Assembly (NCBI GenBank): GCA_934668345.1
Contig: CAKUNE010000001.1
Span: forward strand, 471,614 to 535,613
Direction of reading: 5' to 3'
Length of the DNA stretch: 64,000 nt
Origin: an uncultured Collinsella sp.
GTDB taxonomy: Bacteria > Actinomycetota > Coriobacteriia > Coriobacteriales > Coriobacteriaceae
In this document: positions 42,969 to 51,601 of the stretch, piece after piece
Numbering within the stretch: position 1 is the stretch's first letter
Layout of the letters: each line of letters opens with the position of its first letter
Notes under the pieces: model-generated
What the model was told of the DNA's origin: nothing
Databases searched by the model: none
The model's input: the letters and a program-made list of their open reading frames with translations, nothing else
Program-made: the position numbers and the translations under genes

Positions 42969-43035
42969 AGTTGCGGTGAAATACGGACTGTTTGCCAGGT
43001 TTATTGGGCTAAACAGTCCGTATTTCACCGCAACT
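42969..43035. repeat. Perfect 25-bp inverted repeat between the MFS and amylase genes
   Basis: Arms 42969-42993 and 43011-43035 are perfectly complementary; the loop is 17 bases. The text GCGGTGAAATACGGACTGTTT differs from families A, B and D, although GGACTGT recalls the REP-like motif. It lies 15 bp after the MFS stop codon and 70 bp before the amylase start. No T run follows on either strand. Confidence 0.8.
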
Positions 43036-43050
43036 GATGAGGGGATGTGG

Positions 43051-44247
43051 TTAGGCGACAGGTTTGGCGCGGCGGATGGCAGGGAACATCACGGTGATGG
43101 CGAGGATGACGCCTACGACGGCGATCGCGCCGCCTGCGTAGCCGATCCAGGCAATACCGGGGCCCGAAACCACGGCGCCGCCGATCGCGGTGCCCGTACC
43201 GATGCCGAGGTTAAACAGGCCCGAGAAGATCGACATAGCGACGGCCGACGAATCCGCCGGCGTGTACTTGATGAGCTCGGCCTGGAACGCCACGTTAAAG
43301 GCCGTGGCGCAGCAGCCCCACAATGCACAGACGCCAAGAACCGCGGCAAGCGACGACGCAGCAGGACCCATAAGCAGCAAGGCAACCGGCACGCCGGAGA
43401 GCGTGATCGCGAGAAACGGGAAGCGGTGCCCGTCGAACAGACGGCCGAACAGCCAACTGCCCAGCAGGCCGGAGCAGCCAAACGCCGTCAGCGTCATGGT
43501 GATGGCGCTCGCATCGACATGCGCGACCTGAGCCAGGAAAGGCTCGATATAGCTATAGCCCGCGTAATAGCCGGTCGCCATGAACACCGTGACCGCATAG
43601 AGCGCAATGAGGAACGGATTCTTGAGCAGTTCGGGCAGCTGCTTGAGCGTAAAGCGCTCGCCGGCCGACATGGCCGGGAACACGGCGGCCTGGTACACCA
43701 CCGCAACAGTAGAAAAGGCTCCGACCACGGCAAACGTCATGCGCCAGCCAACGGCCAGGCCGATGACGCGGCCGAGCGGCAGGCCGAAGATCTGCGCGAT
43801 GGACGAGCCCGTAGCGATCATGCTAATGGCAAGCGCTCCGTGGCGCGTATCGACCAGGCGCGAGGCCATGATCGAGGCGACCGACCAAAACACGGCGTGC
43901 GCGCAGGCGACCACCAGGCGCGCGCAGACCAAGATGGGATAGGTCGGTGCCAGGGCGGACAGGAACTGGCCCAGCGAGAACACGGCCAGCACGCCCAGCA
44001 GCATCCGCTTGAACTCGAAGCGCGAGGCGAACACCATGAGCGGCAGCGACAGCAGCATGACGCCCCAGGCGTAGACCGAGATCATGATGCCGGCCTGGGC
44101 CTCGGTGAGCGAGAACGACGCGGCGATGTCGGTCAAAAGGCCGATGGGCATGAACTCCGACGTGTTGAACACGAACGCGCAGCAGGTGAGCCCGATGAGC
44201 GGGAGCCACTGCTTGAGCGTGATGCCGTCTTGCCTTGCCTGAGTCAT
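43051..44247 (-). CDS. MFS transporter, sugar-efflux (SotB) type
   Basis: A 398-residue protein with twelve hydrophobic segments. The sequence FNTSEFMPIGLLTDIAASF and GVMLLSLPLMVFASRFEFKRM matches the drug:H+ antiporter-1 SotB/YdeA group, which exports arabinose, IPTG-like sugars or drugs. The ATG at 44247 has GGAG nine bases upstream and replaces an in-frame TTG (44262). Substrate not known. Confidence 0.85.
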   Translation of the reverse strand: MTQARQDGITLKQWLPLIGLTCCAFVFNTSEFMPIGLLTDIAASFSLTEAQAGIMISVYAWGVMLLSLPLMVFASRFEFKRMLLGVLAVFSLGQFLSALAPTYPILVCARLVVACAHAVFWSVASIMASRLVDTRHGALAISMIATGSSIAQIFGLPLGRVIGLAVGWRMTFAVVGAFSTVAVVYQAAVFPAMSAGERFTLKQLPELLKNPFLIALYAVTVFMATGYYAGYSYIEPFLAQVAHVDASAITMTLTAFGCSGLLGSWLFGRLFDGHRFPFLAITLSGVPVALLLMGPAASSLAAVLGVCALWGCCATAFNVAFQAELIKYTPADSSAVAMSIFSGLFNLGIGTGTAIGGAVVSGPGIAWIGYAGGAIAVVGVILAITVMFPAIRRAKPVA

Positions 44248-44292
44248 ATATAGCGTCTCCAATCATTTTGAGCGGGGGCGATTATATAGCAA

Positions 44293-44326
44293 CGGCCCTG
44301 CATCCGTCAGTACAGATGCAGGGCCG
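44293..44326 (-). terminator. Hairpin after feoAB
   Basis: CGGCCCTGCATC (44293-44304) pairs with GATGCAGGGCCG (44315-44326). The stem is perfect over 12 bp, but the downstream minus-strand sequence TTGCTATATA is only weakly T-rich. It probably ends feoAB transcription 42 bp after the stop. Confidence 0.6.
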
Positions 44327-44367
44327 AAATCAACTCAATACACAAAGGTTGCGCCGTTAATAAATAA

Positions 44368-46728
44368 CTAAGCCAACCCCAGCAATATGCCCGCCGAGTG
44401 CACGACAAACGCCACGATCCAGGCGACCGTCACCTGAAACGCGAACACGGCAACGGCATAGCGCGCGCCCAGTTCACTCTTGACGGCGCCGATGGCCGCC
44501 ACGCAGGGCGGGTACAGCAGCGTAAAGACCAGGAACACATAGGCAGTAAACGGCGAAAACATGGTCGACAGTGCCGCAGGCGAGGTTGCGCCCAAAAGCA
44601 CCGTGAGGGTCGAGATGACACTCTCCTTGGCGATAAGTCCGGTGACGAGCGCCGTGGATGCACGCCAATCGCCAAACCCAAGCGGCGCCAGCGCCGGCGC
44701 GATGATGCTGCCGAGACCCGCAAGCAGGCTTTGCGACTGATCGGCGACCACATTAAAGCGAATGTCGAACGTCTGAAGGAACCAGATGACCACGGTAGCG
44801 GCAAAGATAATGGTAAAGGCCTTGGTAATAAAGTCTTTGGCCTTATCCCATGCCAGCATCACCGTCGTCTTGACGCTCGGCAGGCGGTAATTGGGAAGCT
44901 CCATGATAAACGGCACCGGGTCGCCCTTAAATGCCGTGCGGTTGAGCACCAAAGCCGCGATGCAACCAACCGCAATGCCAATCAGGTAGAGCGAGACCAT
45001 GGCGGGGACCGTCGCCTGCGGGAAAAACGCCCCGCACAGCAGACCGTAGACCGGCAACTTGGCCGAGCAGCTCATGAACGGCGTGAGCATGACCGTCATC
45101 TTGCGGTCGTGCTCGGATGGGAGCGTACGGGTCGACATGATAGCCGGCACGGTGCAGCCAAAACCGACGAGCATGGGCACGAAGCTGCGGCCCGACAGGC
45201 CAAAGCGACGCAGCACTTTATCCATGACAAAGGCCACGCGCGCCATGTAGCCGGAGTCTTCCAGAATGGAGAGGAACAAGAAGAGCACGACGATAATCGG
45301 CAGGAAGGTCAGTACGCTGCCCACGCCCGTAAGCACGCCGTCGACAGCCAGCGAGCGCACCACGTCGTTGGTGCCGAACGCCTTGAGGCCCGCATCGGCC
45401 GAGGCGATGATGGCAGCGATGCCGTCCTCCATAAGTCCCTGCAACGCCGCGCCGATCACGCCAAACGTCAGCCAAAAGACGAGGCCCATGATCACCAGGA
45501 ACGCCGGAATGGCCGTGTAGCGACCCGTCAGGATGCGGTCGATCTTGACGGAACGCACGTGCTCGCGGCTCTCGTGCGGCTTGACGACGCAGCGCCCACA
45601 CACGTCGCCGATAAAACCGAAGCGCATGTCAGCCAGTGCAGACAGACGGTCGGTACCGGCCTCACCCTCCATCTGGGTAATGATGTGCTCGATGGCGTCA
45701 AGTTCGTTACGGTCCAGATGAAGCGCCTCGGTCACCAGCTCGTCGCCCTCAACCAGCTTGGTCGCCGCAAAACGCACCGGGATATGCGCCGTCGCGGCAT
45801 GGTCCTCGATAAGGTTGGCGATGCCGTGAATGCAGCGATGCAGCGCGCCGCCGTCTGGGCCATCGGGCGCGCAGAAGTCCAGGCGACCGGGGCGCTCGCG
45901 GAACCGCGCCACGTGCAAGGCATGATCAACCAACTCGCCAATACCCTCGTTGCGGGCAGCGCTAATGGGAACAACAGGCACGCCCAGCAGGCTCTCGAGC
46001 AGGTTGACGTCTACGGCGCCGCCATTGGCAGTCACCTCGTCCATCATGTTGAGCGCGATGACCATGGGGCGGTCGAGCTCCATGAGCTGCAGCGTCAGGT
46101 ACAGGTTACGCTCGATGTTGGTGGCGTCGATGATATCGATGATGGCGTCGGGGTTTTCATCCAAGATGAACTGACGGCTCACGACCTCTTCGCCCGTGTA
46201 CGGCGACAACGAGTAAATACCGGGCAAGTCGGTAACGCTCGCCTCGGGGTGGTTACGGATAGTGCCGTCCTTGCGGTCGACCGTCACGCCGGGAAAGTTA
46301 CCGACATGCTGGTTGGAGCCCGTCAGCTGGTTGAATAACGTGGTCTTGCCGCAGTTTTGGTTGCCGGCGAGGGCAAAGTGCAGCGGCGCGCCCTCGGGCA
46401 CGGCCGTCTTTGCCGCACGGGGCGAATACGTCCCCTCGCCCAGGGCCGGATGCTCCGTCGTGCCGATTGCAGCGTTAGCGCGCGGACCCATGTCGGTATC
46501 GTGAATGCCCTCGAGCTCAATGCGGGCGGCATCGTCCTTACGTAGCGTCAGCTCATAGCCGCGCAGGCGAATCTCGAGCGGGTCGCCCATGGGGGCGTAC
46601 TTCATCATGGTGACTTCGGTGCCCGGCGTTAGACCCATGTCCAAAATATGCTGTCGGAGTGCCTGATCGTCCGATGCCACCGATGCGACAACGGCGTCCT
46701 TTCCGATCTCGAGTGTATCGAGCTTCAC
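44368..46728 (-). CDS. feoB: Ferrous iron transporter, FeoA-FeoB fusion
   Basis: A 786-residue fusion. Residues 1-75 are a FeoA SH3-like domain. A GTPase domain starts with the P loop GNQNCGKTT (122-130), with TDLPGIYSLSP (switch II) and NMMDE (G4). About eight to ten transmembrane helices with two gate repeats follow (RFGLSGRSFVPMLVGFGC is the conserved gate segment). It imports Fe2+ under low oxygen, consistent with an anaerobic gut bacterium. The P loop has C where S is common. Two tandem 17-bp repeats upstream may be a metal-repressor site. Confidence 0.95.
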   Translation of the reverse strand: MKLDTLEIGKDAVVASVASDDQALRQHILDMGLTPGTEVTMMKYAPMGDPLEIRLRGYELTLRKDDAARIELEGIHDTDMGPRANAAIGTTEHPALGEGTYSPRAAKTAVPEGAPLHFALAGNQNCGKTTLFNQLTGSNQHVGNFPGVTVDRKDGTIRNHPEASVTDLPGIYSLSPYTGEEVVSRQFILDENPDAIIDIIDATNIERNLYLTLQLMELDRPMVIALNMMDEVTANGGAVDVNLLESLLGVPVVPISAARNEGIGELVDHALHVARFRERPGRLDFCAPDGPDGGALHRCIHGIANLIEDHAATAHIPVRFAATKLVEGDELVTEALHLDRNELDAIEHIITQMEGEAGTDRLSALADMRFGFIGDVCGRCVVKPHESREHVRSVKIDRILTGRYTAIPAFLVIMGLVFWLTFGVIGAALQGLMEDGIAAIIASADAGLKAFGTNDVVRSLAVDGVLTGVGSVLTFLPIIVVLFLFLSILEDSGYMARVAFVMDKVLRRFGLSGRSFVPMLVGFGCTVPAIMSTRTLPSEHDRKMTVMLTPFMSCSAKLPVYGLLCGAFFPQATVPAMVSLYLIGIAVGCIAALVLNRTAFKGDPVPFIMELPNYRLPSVKTTVMLAWDKAKDFITKAFTIIFAATVVIWFLQTFDIRFNVVADQSQSLLAGLGSIIAPALAPLGFGDWRASTALVTGLIAKESVISTLTVLLGATSPAALSTMFSPFTAYVFLVFTLLYPPCVAAIGAVKSELGARYAVAVFAFQVTVAWIVAFVVHSAGILLGLA

Positions 46729-46769
46729 GTCCGTGTTCCTCCCCCGGCGCCCACAGGGCGTTGCATTTA

Positions 46770-46803
46770 GTTTGCCATAGCTAACCGTTTGCCACGGCTA
46801 ACC
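46770..46803. promoter_or_regulatory. Tandem 17-bp repeats upstream of feoAB
   Basis: GTTTGCCATAGCTAACC (46770-46786) is followed directly by GTTTGCCACGGCTAACC (46787-46803), 15 of 17 bases alike. On the minus strand each reads GGTTAGCnnTGGCAAAC, close to a DtxR/IdeR half-site pattern (GGTTAG...CTAACC). Position 42 bp upstream of feoAB suggests an iron-dependent repressor site. Confidence 0.55.
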
Positions 46804-46858
46804 AATTGTAACCATGCATGATAGCGCGAACTCAAGGCGACGTTCAATTGCCAGATTA

Positions 46859-46919
46859 GTGCAAGGGGGTCAGGTTACTTTGCACCAACTTGGTGCAGAT
46901 TAACCTGACCCCCTTGCAC
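46859..46919. repeat. Four-armed REP-like palindrome with GGGGTCAGGTTA arms
   Basis: Arms 46859-46877 and 46901-46919 are perfectly complementary over 19 bp. Between them 46881-46897 is itself a palindrome (TGCACCA/TGGTGCA), and TGCAC repeats the arm ends. It belongs with the GGGGACAG class by its GGGGTCAG text. It lies between the esterase end and the feoAB promoter region. Confidence 0.8.
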
Positions 46920-46968
46920 CAAGCTCTTGACAACAGCGGCAACGCCGATGTTTTGGCAACGACAGCGA

Positions 46969-47067
46969 AAGTCCGCCAGAGCGAGCAAGGTGCCTTGAAG
47001 CGAGGTGGCATTGACCTTCTGGTCATGCCGCCGAAGCTGAAAGGCAGATTGCCGCTCTGGCGGACTT
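46969..47067. repeat. Structured inverted repeat, family B, copy 2
   Basis: Outer arms 46969-46982 and 47054-47067 pair perfectly over 14 bp, but except for CCAGAGC/GCTCTGG the arms differ from those of the copy at 27240. The central hairpin again contains GCATTGACC/GGTCATGC with the same bulged T, and the internal strands CAAGGTGCCTTGAA and TGAAAGGCAGATTG match the other copy. As in copy 1, GCAGCG follows the right arm and a simple hairpin (47081-47108) abuts the stop codon of the next gene. The 379-bp gap 46729-47107 is fully taken by this, the REP-like cruciform and the feo repeats. Confidence 0.85.
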
Positions 47068-47107
47068 GCAGCGTCAACTGGTTACGCGGTTTGGTAAAAC
47101 CGCGTAA

Positions 47108-48010
47108 CTAAAAACCGTGGCGCTCCAGGAAGCGGAAAGCCAGGCGGATCCAAGGGCGGACTGCCACCTGTTTGTCCTCGTTATCGACCGCGGTGTTGGC
47201 GTTGCCGAGCGAAAGCCCGTGACCACCTTGGTCAAAGACGTGCATCTCGCAAGCGACGCCCTCCTCGGCCATGCGCTGCGCAAACGGATAGACCTGCGCG
47301 ATCGGCGCCGTCTTGTCGTCGGACACGCCCCACACAAAGGTCGGCGGCATCTGACGCGAAACATGCGTGGTGGGGCAGATATCGGCCAAATGCTCGTCAG
47401 TTGCCTCGCCACCCGTCACCATCGACAGGTAGTCGTTGAGCAGATCGCGCCCCGTCTTGCCGCCCGTCTTGGGCACACGCAAGTCAATGCGCGGATCGCG
47501 CGTCTGCATGTCGCGCACATAGGCAAAGTCGAGCAATGGATAGCCCAGCACCACGGCATCGGGACGAATGTCGTCCGGACACGCCCCGGCAAGTGCCGCA
47601 AAGGGGCCGGTCTTCCACTGTGTTGCCAGCGAGGCGCAAATCATGCCGCCAGCAGAAAAGCCCACGACGCACACGCGCTTGGGATCGACATGCCACTCGT
47701 CGGCATTCGCACGCACCGTGGCGACCATCTTGGCGAGATCTGCCTGGGGGTGCGGAAAGCTCACGTCACCCGTAGAACTCGTGACATAGTTGAGCACAAA
47801 GGCCTGGTAACCGTGATCCAAAAACGCAAACGCCACGGGATCCTGCTCATGCGGAGCGATATGCGTAAACGCACCTCCGCCGCAGATAATCACGGCAGGG
47901 CGGCGGCCATTCGGTTTATCAGGCAGCGGCTCGGCACCCAAATACGTAAACGTCGCCGGATATTCCTCGGTCGGCTCCTCGCCCCACAGTGCATGGTTCT
48001 CGACAATCAT
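47108..48010 (-). CDS. Alpha/beta-hydrolase esterase
   Basis: A 300-residue cytoplasmic alpha/beta hydrolase with the oxyanion-loop CGGGAFTH, the nucleophile elbow GFSAGG (Ser119), an acid in SDDKTAP and the catalytic His in QGGHGLSLG. It resembles the BD-FAE/acetyl-xylan esterase group, which removes acyl groups from sugars or feruloyl esters. The frame runs upstream 69 codons, but GGGAG before the ATG at 48010 and the start of homology set the start. The substrate is unknown. Confidence 0.85.
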   Translation of the reverse strand: MIVENHALWGEEPTEEYPATFTYLGAEPLPDKPNGRRPAVIICGGGAFTHIAPHEQDPVAFAFLDHGYQAFVLNYVTSSTGDVSFPHPQADLAKMVATVRANADEWHVDPKRVCVVGFSAGGMICASLATQWKTGPFAALAGACPDDIRPDAVVLGYPLLDFAYVRDMQTRDPRIDLRVPKTGGKTGRDLLNDYLSMVTGGEATDEHLADICPTTHVSRQMPPTFVWGVSDDKTAPIAQVYPFAQRMAEEGVACEMHVFDQGGHGLSLGNANTAVDNEDKQVAVRPWIRLAFRFLERHGF

Positions 48011-48253
48011 ATGTGCTCCCTTCGCGCAAATTAGGCGCCCTTGTTTTTCGCCTTCAAGCGTACCCCACTTGAACCCGTGACGCAGAAACACGCCAGCAAT
48101 AAGTTTCCCTTCAACTGATATATCACATAATCCCAGCTCAGAGGTATCGCTGAGCAGCGTAGAATAGGGGTGTTGACCAAGCCGCGAAACAGATATGAAA
48201 CGTTTCCGGCAAACCAAACGCGCGATATGCGCCTATTTAAGTTGGAGGCAACT

Positions 48254-48817
48254 ATGGGTCTGCTCGATTCGCTTAAGTCCACCTTCACCTCGACCGGCGA
48301 GGCGTCCGTTCCGCCCGCAGCAAGCTTCGCCACCCGCGAAGGCGTCATCTATGCCCCCGTCAACGGCGTGCTCGTCAACCTGGACGAGGTTCCTGACGAG
48401 ACGATCGCCTCGGGCATGCTTGGCCAGGGCTATGGCATCGAGCCCATTACCGGCACCATCTATGCGCCCGCCAACGGCCGCATCGGTGCCACCACCGTCA
48501 CCAACCACTCCATCGGTATGATCACCGAGGACGGTCTTCGCGTGTTCATCCATGTTGGCCTGGGCACCGTGGAAATGAACGGCAAGGGTTTTGCCCGCTT
48601 TGTCGAGATGGGTGACACGGTCAAGGCAGGCCAGCCGCTCATCAGCTTCGATCGCGAGGCCATCAAGGCCGCCGGCCACGAGGACATCGTGACCGTCATC
48701 GTCTCCGAGCTCGATCGTCTTAAGAGCATCGACCATGTCGGCGAATCTGGAACGCTTATCGGCGGCAACCCGCTCGTCAAGCTTGGCGACCCGCTGCTGG
48801 TTGCCAAGACCAAGTAG
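48254..48817 (+). CDS. PTS glucose-type EIIA protein
   Basis: A 187-residue protein of the Crr family. The two active-site histidines are His85 (VTNHSIGM) and the phospho-accepting His100 ([16 protein letters not shown]), each ten residues beyond those of E. coli EIIA(Glc). GGAGG lies six bases before the ATG. It stands alone with its own terminator and may serve EIIC/EIIB proteins that lack an EIIA, such as the orphan EIIC at 9931. A regulatory role as in enterobacteria is not established here. Confidence 0.93.
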   Translation: MGLLDSLKSTFTSTGEASVPPAASFATREGVIYAPVNGVLVNLDEVPDETIASGMLGQGYGIEPITGTIYAPANGRIGATTVTNHSIGMITEDGLRVFIHVGLGTVEMNGKGFARFVEMGDTVKAGQPLISFDREAIKAAGHEDIVTVIVSELDRLKSIDHVGESGTLIGGNPLVKLGDPLLVAKTK

Positions 48818-48859
48818 CCAGGCCCCGCGCCACACAGCCAAAAGGCACCTCGTCAAGCT

Positions 48860-48893
48860 GCCCGCGACCATTTGGCCGCGGGCGCTTTTCGTT
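48860..48893 (+). terminator. Terminator after the EIIA gene
   Basis: GCCCGCG (48860-48866) pairs with CGCGGGC (48877-48883) with further pairs inside, followed by GCTTTTCGTTT. Confidence 0.8.
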
Positions 48894-48999
48894 TGAAAAA
48901 CCATCCCGCCAATGCCTTATCTGTATAGCCCAAATGAGCCGAGCTGCTAGAATATCGAACTGTATGGATAACTATCATTCAACCGTTATGGGAGGATAC

Positions 49000-50403
49000 G
49001 TGAACCGCACCAAAATCGCGCAGCTCTATGCCGATGCCGAGTCGCTCGGCGGCCAGACCGTCACCGTCGCCGGCTGGGTCAAGTCCGTCCGCGACATGAA
49101 GAACTTCGGCTTTGTCACGCTCAACGACGGCAGCTGCTTCCGCGACTTGCAGGTCGTCATGAACCGCGAGGCACTCGACAACTACGACGAGATCGCCCAT
49201 CAAAACGTCTCGGCCGCACTCATTTGCACCGGCACCGTCAAGCTGACCCCCGATGCGCCCCAGCCTTTCGAGCTTTCTGCCACTTCCATCGAGGTCGAGG
49301 GCGCCAGCGCCCCGGACTACCCGCTGCAAAAGAAGCGCGCAACCGTCGAGTTCCTGCGCACCCAGCAGCACCTGCGCCCGCGCACCAACCTGTTTCGCGC
49401 CGTGTTCCGCATCCGTTCTGTCGCGGCTGCCGCCATCCACCGCTTCTTCCAGGAGCAGGGCTTTGTCTACGTCAACACCCCCATCATCACCACGAGTGAT
49501 TGCGAGGGCGCCGGCGAGATGTTCCGCGTGACCACGCTCGACCCCAAAAATCCGCCCCTCACCGAATCCGGCGAGGTTGACTGGAGCCAGGACTTCTTTG
49601 GAAAGCACGCGAGCCTTACCGTATCCGGCCAGCTCAACGCCGAGAACTTCGCCATGGCCTTTGGCGACGTGTACACCTTTGGCCCCACCTTCCGCGCCGA
49701 AAACTCCAACACCACGCGCCACGCCGCCGAGTTTTGGATGATCGAGCCCGAGATGGCCTTTGCCGATCTGAACGACTACATGGACAACGCCGAGGCCATG
49801 CTCAAGTACGTCCTTAAGGACGTCATGGCAACCTGCCCCGACGAGCTCAATATGCTCAACAAGTTTGTGGACAAGGGTCTGCTCGAGCGCCTGGACCACG
49901 TGGCAAACTCCGACTTTGCCCGCGTCACCTATACCGAGGCCGTCGAAATCCTGGAGCAGGCCGTCGCCGCCGGTCACAAGTTTGACTATCCCGTGAGCTG
50001 GGGCATCGACCTGCAGACCGAGCACGAGCGCTTCCTGACCGAGGAGCACTTTAAGCGACCGACTTTTGTGACCGACTACCCGGCCGAGATCAAGGCGTTC
50101 TACATGCGCATGAACGAGGACGGCAAGACCGTCGCCGCCGCCGACTGTCTGGTTCCCGGTATCGGCGAGATTATCGGCGGCTCCCAGCGCGAGGAGCGCC
50201 TGGATCTGCTCGAGGCCCGCATCAAGGACCTGGGCATGAATCCCGAGCAGTACAAGTACTACCTTGACCTGCGCCGCTACGGTTCCTGCAAGCACGCCGG
50301 CTACGGTCTGGGCTTCGAGCGTTTGGTCATGTATCTGACCGGCGTGGGCAACATCCGCGACGTCCTGCCGCACCCGCGCACCGTAGGCAACGCCGACTTC
50401 TAA
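49000..50403 (+). CDS. asnS: Asparaginyl-tRNA synthetase
   Basis: A 467-residue class II synthetase of typical AsnRS length: N-terminal anticodon-binding OB fold ([19 protein letters not shown]), then the catalytic domain with motif 2 ([21 protein letters not shown]) and motif 3 ([15 protein letters not shown]). The start is GTG with GGGAGG four bases before it; an ATG at 48988 lacks a ribosome binding site. A strong terminator follows. No T-box leader was seen upstream. Confidence 0.96.
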   Translation: MNRTKIAQLYADAESLGGQTVTVAGWVKSVRDMKNFGFVTLNDGSCFRDLQVVMNREALDNYDEIAHQNVSAALICTGTVKLTPDAPQPFELSATSIEVEGASAPDYPLQKKRATVEFLRTQQHLRPRTNLFRAVFRIRSVAAAAIHRFFQEQGFVYVNTPIITTSDCEGAGEMFRVTTLDPKNPPLTESGEVDWSQDFFGKHASLTVSGQLNAENFAMAFGDVYTFGPTFRAENSNTTRHAAEFWMIEPEMAFADLNDYMDNAEAMLKYVLKDVMATCPDELNMLNKFVDKGLLERLDHVANSDFARVTYTEAVEILEQAVAAGHKFDYPVSWGIDLQTEHERFLTEEHFKRPTFVTDYPAEIKAFYMRMNEDGKTVAAADCLVPGIGEIIGGSQREERLDLLEARIKDLGMNPEQYKYYLDLRRYGSCKHAGYGLGFERLVMYLTGVGNIRDVLPHPRTVGNADF

Positions 50404-50443
50404 TCGCCACAGTGCCACCAAACGCGTTCCAGCGCATCACGCC

Positions 50444-50477
50444 AGCGCCTCTCGGCAAGCCGAGGGGCGCTTTTTTT
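50444..50477 (+). terminator. Terminator after asnS
   Basis: AGCGCCTCTCGG (50444-50455) pairs with CCGAGGGGCGCT (50460-50471, one wobble), loop CAAG, followed by seven T. Confidence 0.92.
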
Positions 50478-50653
50478 CAACAGCATCCGTCAAGCTTTTG
50501 GCAAGGTTTTGGTCAGTTGAGCAGGGCTGTTGAAAACTCAACCCGCCGCTTGCCGGCAGCCATCGACCGCCCAAGGTGTCGCACGTCCTTAGCCAGCCCC
50601 CACGCCCTAGGCTCTGAGCCGGCATCACCTAAAACGGAAAGGACGTGGGCACT

Positions 50654-51442
50654 ATGACCGAAGCCGTTGTTGAAAACTACGAGACCACGACTAGGGGCGC
50701 CGCCTCGATGGCAGCCTATCGCGCCGTGCGCATCCTGCAGCTCTTGAGCGAGAACACCGGTGAAGACAAAGCCTTGCTATCCGACGAGTTGGTCGAGCGC
50801 CTCGCCCATCCCGACGACCCCGCCCGCATGCCCATCTCGGCAGCACGCCGCAGTATCTACACCTCGATATCCGCGCTTCGTCACGCCGGATACGAAATTG
50901 ACTACAAACGCGGCATGGGCTATCGACTGCTTACCCGCCCGCTTACCGACGAGGAGATCATACGGCTCCATGGCATGGTCATGCGCAACCGCTCCACGCC
51001 CATAGCGATTCGAAAGAGCATGGCGCAGCACTTGGTCGCCATGGCGAGCGCCGACGTTCGCGGCTATCTCGATACGCCCGAACCGGCACCAAGCGCAGAC
51101 AGTAAATCTACCAAGACCAAACACACGCCCGTCAAGCGCATCGACACGTGCGAGCTCGTCGAGCAGGCCATCGATCACGGGACCACGGTGAGCTTTGATA
51201 TCTCGAACGTCACGACTCGTGGCGAAACCGAAGCAGTACGAATGACGCTGCGCCCCTTTGCCATCAGGCAACGCGATGGTATCTCGTATCTGCTGGGAAC
51301 GGTCTACGACGCCCGAGGCACCGACGACACGCTGCGCACCGTCGAGATAGCCCGAATGAGAAACGTCAGCACACGCCTACTCGATGGCAAGAAGCTCTTT
51401 GCCGCCCTGGACGAGGACGAACGTCCCGCGCCGGCCGCGTAA
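50654..51442 (+). CDS. WYL/HTH-type transcriptional regulator
   Basis: A 262-residue protein. The N-terminal part resembles a helix-turn-helix with a wing (VRILQLLSENTGEDKALLSD, then SIYTSISALRHAGYEIDYKR and GMGYRLL), and the C-terminal part is WYL-like (VSFDISNV, MTLRPFAIRQRDGISYLLGT). Such proteins sense nucleic acid or small ligands through the WYL domain. Two start codons are possible (GTG 50645, ATG 50654). It precedes the ABC transporter genes, but a 159-bp gap with a promoter separates them, so no target is assigned. Confidence 0.7.
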   Translation: MTEAVVENYETTTRGAASMAAYRAVRILQLLSENTGEDKALLSDELVERLAHPDDPARMPISAARRSIYTSISALRHAGYEIDYKRGMGYRLLTRPLTDEEIIRLHGMVMRNRSTPIAIRKSMAQHLVAMASADVRGYLDTPEPAPSADSKSTKTKHTPVKRIDTCELVEQAIDHGTTVSFDISNVTTRGETEAVRMTLRPFAIRQRDGISYLLGTVYDARGTDDTLRTVEIARMRNVSTRLLDGKKLFAALDEDERPAPAA

Positions 51443-51535
51443 GCCCGGCTACCGTCCATCGTTCCTCAGCGCCGCCCATCCGATTCAGAATTAAATTACC
51501 CGCCCAGATGTTGTAAAAATGGACATCCGCGCTAC

Positions 51536-51569
51536 TATAGACCCACTTGCACTTTTTCCTAGTGCAGTG
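51536..51569 (+). promoter_or_regulatory. Promoter and operator-like inverted repeat upstream of the ABC transporter
   Basis: A -10 like TATAGA (51536-51541), with TTGTAA 19 bp upstream, is followed at once by an inverted repeat CACTTGCACT (51544-51553) / AGTGCAGTG (51561-51569), with one bulge. An operator over the start of transcription would fit a repressor; a binding protein is not identified. Confidence 0.4.
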
Positions 51570-51601
51570 TTTCCAGCCATTTTTATACTGGGGGTAATGA
51601 T

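Noticed and set aside
44398..46338. Plus-strand frame of 646 codons opposite feoAB
   Set aside because: Its translation is Arg/His-rich shadow sequence, and feoAB on the other strand has every expected motif.
48979..50421. Minus-strand frame of 480 codons opposite asnS
   Set aside because: Antisense to a complete asparaginyl-tRNA synthetase; no motifs and shadow composition.
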